From positions 81,425,118-81,489,117 of the forward strand of contig NC_080172.1 in assembly GCF_950295315.1 (NCBI RefSeq): a stretch of 64,000 bases of DNA, in the 5' to 3' direction. The stretch is from Erinaceus europaeus. Its lineage: Eukaryota > Chordata > Mammalia > Eulipotyphla > Erinaceidae. Of the stretch, positions 1-10,182 are shown one piece after another. Made by a program: the position numbers and the translations under genes. The notes under the pieces were generated by a model. It worked only from the letters and a program-made list of their open reading frames with translations, did not search any database and had not been told where the DNA came from. Each line of letters begins with the position of its first letter. Position 1 is the first letter of the stretch.

Positions 1-160
1 GAACTCAGGAACCCTTCAACTCTGGCACTGTCGAACTCAGGAACTCTCTGACTCAGGAACCCTCTCTCGGGGTTCCTTGGGGCGGGGCCAAGCAGGCCCG
101 TGAAATTAATAGGACTGATCCAATTCTCTTGGCGGGGGAGGGCTAGAACAAACCAATGTA
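1..160. other. GC-rich segment with short direct repeats
   Basis: The first ~110 bases are much more GC-rich than their surroundings. They contain gaactcaggaac at 1-12 and 33-44 and a near copy at 50-60, followed by a C/G-rich block (ggggttccttggggcggggcc). It may be the end of an LTR or another element whose body lies before the window. I cannot identify it. Confidence 0.4.
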
Positions 161-174
161 AAGCATACGACACA

Positions 175-230
175 CATTGTGACATGTGCGCTCTACTTGA
201 TGCACTGCCACCCCAGGCCCTGGTAGTGAA
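175..230 (-). mobile_element. SINE head fragment (type A/C)
   Basis: The segment acatgtgcgctctacttgat followed by gcactgccaccccaggccc matches the inverted tRNA-derived head of the type A/C SINEs elsewhere in the window. The body is missing. Confidence 0.5.
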
Positions 231-512
231 TTTCCTTATTGGAAGTGCAAGTATAGAAAGGGACAGGCACTAGTAGAAGGTATAGGCAGCATTATATTTG
301 GAAAGGGGATTGGATATTTTCAAACCCTTCTCCTCTCTCCAAAAAAAAAAAAAAATCCTTTGGAAATCATAAGAAAGGGAATGATAATTGTGTCGTGCAA
401 ACAGCAAACACTATTAATCATTGGAAATAGAGAAAATTATTACAAAGGTTTTGGGAAAATGATGTCAAGAGACTTCAAATTTGAAGTTTATATGCTTACA
501 GATGCTTTCTTC

Positions 513-668
513 ATTCATTTATTAATGAGAATCAGAGTAGAGAGAACAAACCAGAGGAGTGAGAGAAGACCAGAGCATCACTGTAGCGTATGCAATGATA
601 GGGACTGAATTTAGAATCTCATGCATTGCAAGTCTGTTGTGCTAACCTATTGCTAACCTAGTCTCCTG
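513..668 (-). mobile_element. Type E SINE, diverged
   Basis: It starts with an inverted A-rich tail (cattcatttattaatgagaa), then the 'accagagcatcactgta' body block and an inverted head ending ctagtctcctg. It resembles the copy at 27005-27165 and is strongly diverged. Confidence 0.6.
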
Positions 669-689
669 AAAGTTAATGTTATTATTTTT

Positions 690-853
690 TTTCTTTTCTT
701 TATTTTTCTTTATTTATTTATGAATGAGAAAGATAGGAGGAGAGAGAGAAAGTGATCCAGACATCACTCTGGTACCTGTACTGCTGGGGATTGAACTTAG
801 AACCCCATGCTTGAGAGTCCAGTGCTTTATCCACTGTGAAACTCCCCGAACCA
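690..853 (-). mobile_element. Type B SINE
   Basis: Inverted copy: T-rich tail, gagaaagataggaggagaga, catcactctggtacctgtac, ctgctggggattgaac, cttgagagtccagtgcttta. The terminal head (gtggtctgggaggtggcgca when read forward) is recognisable but mutated. Confidence 0.85.
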
Positions 854-879
854 CTTAAGTTAATATTACTTATGGAGTC

Positions 880-1028
880 TTTTTTTTTTTTTTTTTTTAA
901 AGATTTATTGGCTTTTTGAGGTAGAGATAAATAGAAGAGAGCACTGCTCAGTCATATATGATGCTGGGGATAGAACCCCAGAGTTCCATGCAGGCAAAGC
1001 ATGCATTCTCCCACTACTCTGCTGAATT
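880..1028 (-). mobile_element. Type E SINE
   Basis: It begins with a T-run and aaagatttattggctttttg. Then come gagcactgctcagtcatata, tgatgctggggatagaacc and a head remnant ending ctcccactactctgctg. It is an older relative of the type D SINE. Confidence 0.6.
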
Positions 1029-1154
1029 ATTTAAAAAATATATATATTTATCTCTATCTACTCCTTCCCTCTCTATTCATCTCTGTATCTATCCAATAAA
1101 TAAATAAAATATTTTTTAAAAGAATACATTTAAACATTTACATTAGTAAATAAG

Positions 1155-1269
1155 TGAGGGCTAAGGATTAGCTGGTTTGGATAGTGTGTTACTTTACGAT
1201 GTATATGACCTGGCCCCTACTGCATGGATGAAAACTTCACTGCCATGGTCTTGTGTCTTCTCTTTACAT

Positions 1270-1334
<65 letters not shown>

Positions 1335-1410
1335 CACATATATACATATATATGTATATATGTACACATACATATATATACTTATCTCTCCCTGTCTAAA
1401 AAAAGTTAAA
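1155..1410 (+). mobile_element. Type E SINE with CT/TA microsatellite
   Basis: A SINE-like body (tggcccctactgcatggatg, ttcactgccatggtcttgtg) runs into a (CT)n tract at 1270-1313 and a (TA)n/(TACA)n tract at 1313-1380, then an A-rich end. The dinucleotide arrays probably grew from the SINE's 'tctctctc' tail region. Confidence 0.6.
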
Positions 1411-1694
1411 CTAGCAGTTTTAAAAATTGAAATAATAATTTTATTATTTTTCACTGTGAGAAATGTTTTAAATGACATACTTCTTTTATTGCTTTTAACT
1501 GACTTTACTGAGCTATAAATGAAGTGCTGTAAAATTCACTTATTTTAGGTGAACGATTTTTTCATAGCAAATTTTCTGAATTGTCAGTGGATACAGTGAA
1601 CTTGCACTCTTGAGACTGAGTTAGAGTCCTATAAGTGCTTATGCTCTGATCTCTCCCTTGCAAAAAAATCAGTCAATAAATCTTTAATTTTAAA

Positions 1695-1876
1695 AAATTA
1701 TTTATTCCTTTTGTTGCCCTTTTTTATTGTTGTAGTTATTATTGTTGTTATTGATGTCATCATTGTTGGATAGGACAGAGAGAAATGGAGAGAGGAGGGG
1801 AAGATTGAGAGGGTAGAGAAAGACACCTGCAGACCTGCCTCACCGCCTGTGAAGCGACTCCCCTGCAGGTGGGGTA
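1695..1876 (-). mobile_element. Type A SINE, 5'-truncated
   Basis: Inverted tail (ccttttgttgccctttttta), ttggataggacagagagaaa, cacctgcagacctgcctcac and gactcccctgcaggtgggg are intact. The tRNA-like head is absent after 1876, so the copy is 5'-truncated. Confidence 0.85.
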
Positions 1877-1884
1877 ATTTTTTT

Positions 1885-2037
1885 TTTTTTTGCTGAGTCA
1901 TATATCACTGTAAGTCAGCTTTAGAATATTTTCATCTTGCCGCAAAAATCTCCTGGGTCAGCTGTCATTAATCTGTTCACTCCCTGTCATAGCAACCACT
2001 ACTCTGTAAATATGTCTGTACAGATTTGCTTCCTTAG
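1885..2037 (-). mobile_element. Ancient L1 3'-end fragment (left part)
   Basis: The segment tagcaaccactactctgtaa ... tgtacagatttgcttcct resembles the inverted 3'UTR of old mammalian L1s. It continues after the ERV at 4754 as acatttcaaaatagagtc, so the ERV interrupted a pre-existing L1 relic. Confidence 0.55.
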
Positions 2038-2507
2038 TGTTGGTATGCATGAGACCCCTTCTGTTTCATTTGGTTTAAATCCCCCCTGCTTAACACTATT
2101 CTATTTACATAACCACTTCATTCTATTTGTATAACCGCTGTTAACAAGTACCTCCCTCCAGGGCATTGGTTCAATCCCCACTGTTTCATGATATGTTTTT
2201 GCTCCACCCCCCCTCCTTGTCACACCCTGATCCTCTCCTTGTCACACTCTGATTGTCACCAGTCACTTTTCTCTCCACCCTCTCTATGTCACACCCTGTT
2301 TCCACCCTACTTGGCAAGTATATATAAAGACAGCATTGTGAGTTTTAGAGTACTTTACCTTTAGTTTAGCTCAGCTCGGCTTAGATTGTGCTGCGTCCTG
2401 CATGAATAAAGAGATACTGCCTACAGCTCAACTATGAGTCCCTGGTCGTCTGTTACCTGCCCGTGAAGCCAGCCCGGCGAAAACAACCTAACCGGTCGAA
2501 AACGACA
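2038..2507 (+). repeat. 5' LTR of the ERV-like element
   Basis: The LTR is 470 bp. A TATA box (tatataaa) lies at 2321-2328 after a C-rich stretch with repeated 'tgtcacaccctg' units (about 2218-2300). A polyadenylation signal AATAAA is at 2405-2410. This order (TATA, then ~80 bp, then AATAAA) defines U3, R and U5. Confidence 0.92.
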
Positions 2508-2530
2508 TGTGGCGCAACAACGTGGGACCA
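2508..2530 (+). promoter_or_regulatory. Probable tRNA primer-binding site
   Basis: Two bases after the LTR the sequence reads tggcgcaacaacgtgggacc. It is close to the 3'-end complement of lysine tRNAs used by class II elements but appears to carry a small insertion after tggcgc. The tRNA identity is therefore tentative. Confidence 0.6.
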
Positions 2531-3148
2531 GACCTGCGCAACTCCCAGATAAGTGAAGACTTTGCCTACCTATGCACTATGGTCTTCTCTTCTACTTACG
2601 AAGAGGTTTGCCAAAGCCTCTACTGTTTCATTATGAGACAGTTTCTCTGTCTCTGGAACATTTTACTCTGGGCCACACTTCGGTTCCCTCACCGGGAACT
2701 TTGGTTTCTTATGACCAGGATCATAGAGCTTGGGAGATGCACGGAGATTTCTCCTTGGACTTTATGGATTCCCTCTCCCATGTTTCCTGAGGAAAAGGAC
2801 TACATTTTGCTCCAGGCCACAATTTGGTTCTTTATGACCGTGATCGTAGACCTTGGGATATGCATGGGGATTTCCCCTGGAACTTTCTGGACTTCTTCTC
2901 GAATGTTTCCCATGGAGAAGGACTACTCTAATTTGAAGAACATTCTCGAGTACCCTGGCAGTTCCCAAGTATGGAGACATGTGGTTAGTTCTACTCTCCT
3001 GATTGGATTCTTTCTTCAATGGGAAGACGCTTTTAAAAATGGGTGCCTGAAGCAATCCAACAAGAACAGTCAGAAACACCCTAAATGGAATTTCGAGGAC
3101 CTTTTTGGACTAGGTCGCCCTCCGGGGATTCTTAATCCTACATGGTGA
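2510..3148 (+). pseudogene. Open reading frame in the ERV interior, unknown product
   Basis: A frame open for about 210 codons starts at the LTR/primer-site junction and ends at 3148. I recognise no retroviral domain in it. Its middle part is a diverged internal duplication: the segment at about 2669-2800 (WFLMTRIIELGRCTEISPWT...MFPEEKDY) is repeated at about 2811-2930 (WFFMTVIVDLGICMGISPGT...MFPMEKDY). A second frame across the same duplication is also partly open. It may be coding, a decayed gag piece, or non-coding filler that replaced the genes. Confidence 0.35.
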
Positions 3149-3620
3149 GATCTTGATAATCTGGTTCAAGTTGCGTTTCATAAGAGAATGATTTGAATGA
3201 CTGAATTTTTGTTTGACATTGACTTAAAAAAAAAAAAATGCTGGACGCAGCCATGATTTCTAGAGACATCCAGAAACAATTCAAAAATTGTTTTTTCCCT
3301 CCTAAGATTTCTCTTTTACGTCTTGACATGAATCTGAAACGTTTAATCCTGAAAACTGTATGAGTTATGGGTGGGGCAGATAGTGCAATGATTATGTTAA
3401 TTATTCTCATGCCTAAGGCTTTTAACCGTGGTTCTTCTGTTTACCTTTCCACATTTTATTGAGTTTAAACTGTTTTAACAACCTTGAAATGATACTAGAA
3501 AGGACTTCCAATTATAATGGAGTTATCAATTATAGTAAACTTCTAATCTGCTACAAGTTTTGTTTGACAAGTAAGTGAATTTCAGCTGTCAAGTCTTCAC
3601 ATGAAAAAGCATCTACTCAA

Positions 3621-3917
3621 ATGGAATTCCCGGAAATCCATTTGGACCCCTGTTCTCTGACATCGCCCCCGGAAACCAATAATGTGACCTGGCATGACCT
3701 GAAGAAACAGATTCACAGACTCGAAAGCTCACTCTCTACAGAAAAGCAGAATTCTGGTGGCCAACATTCCCCATCGAGACAGACGTGCAGCGTTTCATCC
3801 TCCGGCATTTTCTTCTGTGGTCAGCTACTTTGGACTGACACCTCCATCGGACTTACTGGTACACACTGCTGTGTTTCTCAAAGACTAACTTCAGCCAATT
3901 GCCTTGAAACTTTATAG
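3621..3917 (+). pseudogene. Short ORF in ERV interior, unknown
   Basis: A 98-codon frame starts MEFPEIHLDPCSLTSPPETN and contains a charged stretch (WHDLKKQIHRLESSL) that could be a short helix. I see no signal peptide, no membrane segment and no match to a family I know. It may be a remnant of env or unrelated sequence. Confidence 0.25.
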
Positions 3918-3934
3918 ACCATGTCCCCTCGCCT

Positions 3935-4138
3935 GCAGGCTCTGTCCCAGAGGCAGAAAACTCCCCCTCCTTATTAGGTTATGCCCACAGAGGCATGAAG
4001 CGCCCCAAGAGGCAAGAGATGCCCACAGAGGCAGGAAACGCCCTTTGAGGCAAGAGATGCCCCCAGAGGCATGAAGCGTTCCCAGAGGCAAGAAATGCCC
4101 TTTCGCCTGCTAGGCCTTGCCCTTTGAGGCAAGAAAAG
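3935..4138 (+). repeat. Tandem hairpin-forming repeats in ERV interior
   Basis: About ten ~17-22-base units alternate between cccacagaggcatgaagcg-like and ccctttgaggcaagaga-like forms. Several units are self-complementary, e.g. atgcc-cacaga-ggcat at 3981-3996. The array lies between the 98-codon frame and the polypurine tract. Confidence 0.75.
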
Positions 4139-4259
4139 CTCCACTTGGCATCACACTGGTTATTGCTGTTCGCCTATTTTGTTTTCCATGTCTTATGCCA
4201 GTTCTTTTGAAAACGCCTGTACAATATACATTTCTGTTCACCCCGCAATGGCCATTAGT

Positions 4260-4277
4260 TAAAAAGAAAGGGGGAAT
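4260..4277 (+). promoter_or_regulatory. Polypurine tract for plus-strand priming
   Basis: The run aaaaagaaagggggaa directly precedes the 3' LTR, the position and composition expected of a retroviral polypurine tract. Confidence 0.85.
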
Positions 4278-4747
4278 TGTTGGTATGCATGAGACCCCTT
4301 CTGTTTCATTTGGTTTAAATCCCCCCTGCTTAACACTATTCTATTTACATAACCACTTCATTCTATTTATATAACCGCTGTTAACAAGTACCTCCCTCCA
4401 GGGCATTGGTTCAATCCCCACTGTTTCATGATATGTTTTTGCTCCACCCCCCCTCCTTGTCACACCCTGATCCTCTCCTTGTCACACTCTGATTGTCACC
4501 AGTCACTTTTCTCTCCACCCTCTCTATGTCACACCCTGTTTCCACCCTACTTGGCAAGTATATATAAAGACAGCATTGTGAGTTTTAGAGTACTTTACCT
4601 TTAGTTTAGCTCAGCTCGGCTTAGATTGTGCTGCGTCCTGCATGAATAAAGAGATACTGCCTACAGCTCAACTATGAGTCCCTGGTCGTCTGTTACCTGC
4701 CCGTGAAGCCAGCCCGGCGAAAACAACCTAACCCGTCGAAAACGACA
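4278..4747 (+). repeat. 3' LTR of the ERV-like element
   Basis: It has the same 470-bp sequence as the 5' LTR except A for G at 4369 and C for G at 4734. TATA box at 4561-4568 and AATAAA at 4645-4650. The polyadenylation signal is in sense with SNX7. Confidence 0.93.
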
Positions 4748-4753
4748 CCTTAG

Positions 4754-4840
4754 GACATTTCAAAATAGAGTCTTAACAGTTATGGTCTTTTCTGCCTTAT
4801 TATGTATGACCAAAGATATTCTTGGTATCTAGATCTTATA
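4754..4840 (-). mobile_element. Ancient L1 3'-end fragment (right part)
   Basis: The sequence acatttcaaaatagagtctt continues the L1 relic broken by the ERV at 2037. The end is not sharp. Confidence 0.4.
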
Positions 4841-4973
4841 CATAGAATTGTTTTTAAAGTGCCTAATTTTTTTTTCAGTAGTTCTGAGAAAGTTAATTGT
4901 ATGTGTGAATGTGCATGTGTGCATACACATATTGTATCTAATTGAATATTGATTGATATTTTTGTCAGCTTTT

Positions 4974-5285
4974 ACCAATGTGTCCTGGAGCCTCACCTCC
5001 CCGGTTCCACACCCCACTAGGGAAAGAGAGAGACAGGCTGCGAGTATGGATTGACCTGTCAACGCCCATGTTCAGCGGGGAAGCAATTACAGAAGCCAGA
5101 CCTTCCACCTTCTGCATCCCATAATGATCCTGGGTCCATGCTCCTAGAGGGTTAAAGAATAGGAAAGCTATCAGGGGAGGGAATGGGATATGGAGTTCTG
5201 GTGGTGGGAATTGTGTGGAGTTATACCCCTTTTATCCTATGGTCTTGTCAGTGTTTCCATTTTATAAATAAAAACTTAAAAAGTT
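4974..5285 (+). mobile_element. L1 3'UTR terminal module (truncated L1)
   Basis: It reads aatgtgtcctggagcctcac, then ctgtcaacgcccatgttcag, ggtgggaattgtgtggagtt, and ends ttccattttataaataaaaa with an A-rich tail. The same module, inverted, forms the 3' end of the full-length L1 at 42866 and occurs at 17497 and 30780. This shows it is an L1 3' end rather than a separate repeat. Confidence 0.8.
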
Positions 5286-5309
5286 AGATTAAAATTAATA
5301 ATAATACTA

Positions 5310-5435
5310 TTCTGTGGCTTGGGAAGTGACACAGTGAATAAAGCCTTGGGCTCTCAGGCTGGGATCCCAAATTCATTCCCGAGCATTACATGTGTGAGAG
5401 TAATGCTCTGGTTCTCTCCCCCCCCCAACATTTAA
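5310..5435 (+). mobile_element. Type B-like SINE
   Basis: Head cagtgaataaagccttgggc, box B-like attcattcccgagcattaca, and ttctctccccccc end. Diverged and short. Confidence 0.6.
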
Positions 5436-5939
5436 TCTTTGAAATGTATCCATGTTCTAGCATGAAATTGTAGTTGATTTTTATTGATGTGTTGTATATG
5501 TAGCCTGGGCATATATAACACATATTAAGCATTCTTTGTATTTTTTTTTTTCCTATTTCTGCTAGTGCTGCCTTTGATGTACTTTACTTCCTCAGGTTTT
5601 TGTGTGCTACATACACATTGAAAATGATTATTCTTGTTCTAGATTTCTATTTAACTTTATAGGACTGAAAAAGTGAATTCAGTGTAAAATCTTAGAGATC
5701 ATTATCATATCTCAAGGTATATTTGACTAACTGACAGAAAGTCACATACTGACTCCTTCACTTAATAGTAGTTAGGAGTTTGACCAAGTGGCTAAATCTG
5801 ATTCCCTCATCTGGAAAACAAGAAATAAAGATTGTTGGTATCTGGTTACAAAAGGAAAAGGTAGAGAATATACTTCTTTTGGGTTTTGTTAAGGCTAAAC
5901 ATTAGACAGTTATTATAGTGTTAAGCCAGGAAGATAACA

Positions 5940-6008
5940 GTGATTCATGTAATAGACTATAAGGCACACCTGAGCAGTGCTCTGGTCAAAAGTAAAAAAA
6001 AAAAAAGT
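5940..6008 (+). mobile_element. Type D SINE remnant
   Basis: Only cctgagcagtgctctggtca and an A-run remain. Confidence 0.45.
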
Positions 6009-6379
6009 TCTTCAAGCAGATATGTACATCATATTTTTATCAATATTATTTTGCTTTAATAATCTTTAATTCAATGCCAAATATGATCTTGCTAGGAATT
6101 TGCCAAGTGGGAACACTGGCTCAGAAAAGTAAGGAGATTTGGCCAAGTTCACAGCTGGTACATGTCTAAACTTGAATTAAGTTTAGTTTCATTTGATTGC
6201 AGAGGTTTTCTTTTTCTTTTAACGTACCACTGATTTTTTTAGGGGGGAGAGCTGTGATCAGGAAAAAATTGTGTCAATATTATGTGCCAATTTTCCATAG
6301 TCATGTGCTTTGTAGTGCATAAAACTGGAATTCGAGGTATCTTTCTGCACAGCAATCTGTTAGAAAATAGAAACAGTGG

Positions 6380-6543
6380 TGGTCTGTGAGGTGGTGCAGT
6401 GGATAAAGCATTGGATTCTTAACCATGAAGTCCTGAGTTCGATCCCCGGCAGCACATGTACCAGAGTGATGGCTGGTTCGTTCTCTCCTCCTGTCTTTCT
6501 CATGAATAAATAAATAAATAAATAAATTCTTTTAAAGAAAAAG
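6380..6543 (+). mobile_element. Type B SINE with intact target duplication
   Basis: Head tggtctgtgaggtggtgcag, box B gagttcgatcccc, tail (aaat)n. It is flanked by a perfect 17-bp duplication, gaaaatagaaacagtgg, at 6363-6379 and 6544-6560. The perfect duplication and conserved body point to a fairly recent insertion. Confidence 0.92.
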
Positions 6544-7151
6544 GAAAATAGAAACAGTGGAAACAGAAATATGGCTTAATGGATATTCATACAAGGGTAT
6601 ATATACTACATAGCACTAGAAATTATGTCAAACAAGATTAGAGTGTTGTACATCCATTTATAGAACATGACACAAACTGGCTTTTCCCCCCAATCACATT
6701 TTCAGCAGTGTTCCATAGAAAGCTTTTCTAATTTTATTATTATTATAAGCAGGCAGATTGAAAGAATTATAAACCAAAACACAGCTGGTGATTCTAAATT
6801 TAGACCCATGAAGATGAGTGTCCCTCCTAACAACATGGTTTCTCAAACTCTTTCCACTTTAAGTTGCCTTGTTACCAGATGTCTCTTGGTGTGTGTTTCT
6901 TGTGCATCAGCAATTTTATTCGCATGGCCTTTTCATGCCAGTATTCTGATTTATCACACTTCTCACATTTTTTTTCCTTCAACTTGTAAAAAAGAAAATA
7001 GATGTTTGTGCACAGATGGTGGATACAATTATCAGTATCAGAGTAATTCATGTTTTATTTATGAGATCTTCCTGAGTAGCATTTAAGTGAGTAACATTAA
7101 AAAAGGACACTCTTAAAGAGATCACATCTCACCTTTTAGCCTGTTTCTTTG

Positions 7152-7937
7152 TTAAAAATAATTATTAATAGTATGTTACAAGATTGTAAGACTACAATGT
7201 ATATTCCACACGCACCCACCACCAAAGTTTTGTTTCCCCACTCTCCCAAAGACATCCAGCATAGTTTTCACAAGTCTTACAAACTTGCTTCTGTTTTATT
7301 TTATTATTGTGTGTGTTTTTTTTTTAGCAAGTTCTTGTGAATCAGATCTCTAGATTCCACATATAAGTGACCATCTGGTAGTTGTCTTTCATTTCTTACT
7401 TAATTCTCTTAAGTATAAGGACCTCCAGCTCCATCCATTTTGTCCCAAGAGATACAATGTCATCTTTGTTTTTTTGATTTGCAGAATAGTATTCCATGGA
7501 CTGTATCCCATAACTTCTTTAGCCAGTCATCTGATGATGGGCATTTAGGCTGCTTTCACTCTTTGGCTATTGTGAATAATGCAGCTATGAACATAGGGGT
7601 GCACATGTCCCTGTGAATTAGTGCCTGAGTGTCCACTGGATAAATGCCTAAAAGTGCTATTGCTGGGTCATAAGATAATTTCATTTTTATTTGCTTAAGG
7701 ACTGTCAATACAGTTTTCCAAAAGGCCTGTACCAGCTTGCATTCCCACCAGCAAGATAGAGTTCCTTTTCCTCCACAGTGTTTCCAGCACCTGTCATTTC
7801 CTGGTTTGTTAATGTAAGCTAAGCCATTTTTCTCAGGTGTGAGATGGTATCTCAGTATAATTTTGATTTGCATTTCTCTAAATGATAAGTGAAGTGGAAC
7901 ATTGCTTTATGTGTCTGTGGGCCATATGTATCTCTTT
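7152..7937 (-). mobile_element. Old L1 3' part (host of the nested L1)
   Basis: Inverted L1 3'UTR and ORF2 C-terminus. The minus strand over 7556-7873 encodes MQIKIILRYHLTPEKNGLAY, CWWECKLVQAFWKTVLTVLK and YDPAIALLGIYP, typical L1 ORF2 C-terminal segments, with several changes. It is interrupted by the twin-primed L1 and resumes at 10183. Confidence 0.85.
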
Positions 7938-7953
7938 AGAAAATTTGGTTTTT

Positions 7954-10166
7954 ACAAAAGCTTCTTTTTGGATTCCTTAGGTTTTTCTATTTATACTATC
8001 ATGTCATCTGCAAATAGGGAGAGTTTGACTTCTTCTCTTCCAATCTGTATCCCTTTAATTCCTTGCTTCTGCCTGATTGCTATGGCAAGAACTTCCAACA
8101 CTATGTTGAATAGTAATGGTGATAGTAGGCAGCTCTGTCTAGTACCTGATCTGAGTGGAAATTCTTCCAGTTTTTCACCATTGAGGATAATGTTGGCTGT
8201 AGGTTTGCTATATATAGACTCCACTATCTTCAGGAATTTTCAGGAATCCAGCAAGAAGCTTTTGGAAATCATCAGGAAATACAGTAAGGTGTCAGGCTAC
8301 AAAATTAACATTCAAAAGTCAGTGGCATTCCTCTATGCAAACAATAAGTTAGAAGAAATTGAAATCCAGAAATCAGTTCCTTTTACTATAGCCCCCAAAA
8401 CAATAAAATATCTAGGAGTAAACCTAGCCAAAGAAGTAAAAGACATGTATACTAAAAATTATGAGTCACTACTCAAGGAAATTGAAAAAGACACAAAGAA
8501 GTGGAAAGATATTCCATGTTCATGGGTTGGAAGAATTGACAACATCAAAATGAATAGACTACCCAGAGCCATCTACAAATTTAATGCTATCCCCATAAAG
8601 ATCCCAAACACATTTTTTAGAAGACTAGAACAAATGCTACAAATGTTTATCTGGAACGAGAAAAGACCTAGAATTGCCAAAACAATCTTGAGGAAAAAAG
8701 AACAGAACCGGAGGCATCACACTCCTAGATCTCAAATTGTATTATAGGGCCGTTGTCATCAAAACTGCTTGGTACTGGAACATGAATAGACACACTGACC
8801 AGTGGAATGCAATTGAGAGCCCAGAAGTGAACCCCCACACCTATAGACATCTAATCTTTGACAAAGGGGCTCAGACTATTAAATGGGGAAAGCAGAGTCT
8901 CTTCAACAAATGATGTTGGGAAAAAAAATGGGTCGAAACATGCAGAAGAATGAAACTGAACCACTGTATTTCACCAAATACAAAAGTAAATTCCAAGTGG
9001 ATCAAGGACTTGGATGTTAGACCAGAAACTATCAGATACTTAGAGGAAAATTTTCCGCATAAATTTTAGACATCTTGAATGAAATGAATCCAGTTACAAA
9101 GAAGACTAAGGTAAGCATAAACCTATGGGACTACATGAAATTACAATTGCTTCTGCACAGCAAAAGAAACCACTACACAAACTGTGACCCCTCACAGAAT
9201 GGGAGAAAATCTTTACATGCCATACATCAGACAAGAGGCTAATAAACAAAATATATAAAGAGCTTGCCAAACTCAACCACAAGAAAACAAATAACCCCAT
9301 CCAAATATGGGGAGAGGGCATGGACAGAATATTCACCACAGAAGAGATCCAAAAGGCTGAGAAACATGAAAAAATGCTCCAAGTCTTTGATTGTCAGAGA
9401 AATGCAAATCAAGATAACAGTGAGATACCACTTCACTCCTGTGAGACTGTCATACATCAGAAAAGGTAACAGCAACAAATGCTGGAGAGGTTATGGGGTC
9501 AAAGGAACCCTCCAGCACTACTGGTGGGAATGTCAGTGGGTCCAACTTCTGTGGAGAACAGTCTGGAGAACTCTCAGAAGGCTAGAAATGGACCTACCCT
9601 ATGATCCTACAATTCCTCTTGTGGAGATATATCCTAAGGAACCCAATACATCCATCCAAAAAGATCTGTGTTCACATACGTTCTTAGCAGCACAATATGT
9701 AATAGCCAAAACCTAGAAGCAACCCAGGTGTCCAACAACAGATGAGTGTCTGAGCAAGTATGGTATATATATACAATGGAATACTACTCAGCTGTAAAAA
9801 ATGGTGACTTCACCGTTTTCAGCCGATCTTGGATGGACCTTGAAAAATTCATATTAAGTGAAATAAGTCAGAAACAGAAGGATGAATATGGGATGATCTC
9901 ACTCTCAGGCAGAAGTTGAAGCACAAGATCAGAAGAAAAAAAAAATCACAAGTAGAACCTGAAATGGAATGGTGTATCGCACCAAAGTAAAAGACTCTGG
10001 GGTGGGGATGGGGGTGTGGGGAGAATACAGGTCCAAGAAGGATGACAGAGGACCTAGTGGGGGTTGTACCGTTATATGGGAAACTGGGGAATGTTATGCA
10101 TGTACAAACTATTGTATTTACTGTTGAATATAAAACATTAATTCCCCAATAAAGAAATAAAAAAAA
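7954..10166 (+). mobile_element. Truncated L1 with 5' inversion (twin priming)
   Basis: Positions 7954-8241 carry ORF2 reverse-transcriptase sequence on the minus strand ([15 protein letters not shown] ... [10 protein letters not shown]). Positions 8241-10166 carry the following ORF2 C-terminal part, 3'UTR and A-rich tail on the plus strand ([19 protein letters not shown] onward). The two halves meet at the same point in the L1, with a short overlap around gaatccagcaagaagctttt. The whole is flanked by a 16-bp target duplication (agaaaatttggttttt at 7938-7953 and a one-mismatch copy at 10167-10182). Confidence 0.92.
8241..9716 (+). pseudogene. L1 ORF2 C-terminal part, broken
   Basis: Frames spell [60 protein letters not shown], then after frameshifts TNPSKYGE-like and [40 protein letters not shown]. 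This is the region after the reverse-transcriptase core through the cysteine-rich C-terminus. Frameshifts (around 8700) and stops, including TGA at 8911-8913, make it non-functional. Confidence 0.85.
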
Positions 10167-10182
10167 AGAAAATTTAGTTTTT

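Larger units (their letters stand above)
2038..4747 (+). mobile_element. Young non-autonomous class II ERV-like element
   Basis: Two 470-bp LTRs (2038-2507 and 4278-4747) start TG and end CA. They differ at only two positions (2129/4369 and 2494/4734). The 6-bp target duplication ccttag (2032-2037 and 4748-4753) is typical of class II (betaretrovirus-like) endogenous elements. The ~1770-bp interior has no recognisable gag, protease, reverse transcriptase or integrase, so it must have moved with another element's proteins. It lies in sense orientation inside SNX7 intron 1. Its LTR TATA boxes and polyadenylation signals could act on the host transcript. The near-identical LTRs imply recent insertion. 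Confidence 0.93.

Noticed and set aside
2762..3079. 105-codon minus-strand ORF in the ERV
   Set aside because: Opposite to the element's transcription and without features; a shadow of the plus-strand frame.
3935..4138. CRISPR-like array
   Set aside because: Units are contiguous with no unique spacers and lie in a mammalian retroelement.
6437..6452. tRNA gene-like box B (gagttcgatcccc)
   Set aside because: It lies in the head of a type B SINE; no cloverleaf or anticodon arm is complete, as for all other SINE heads here.
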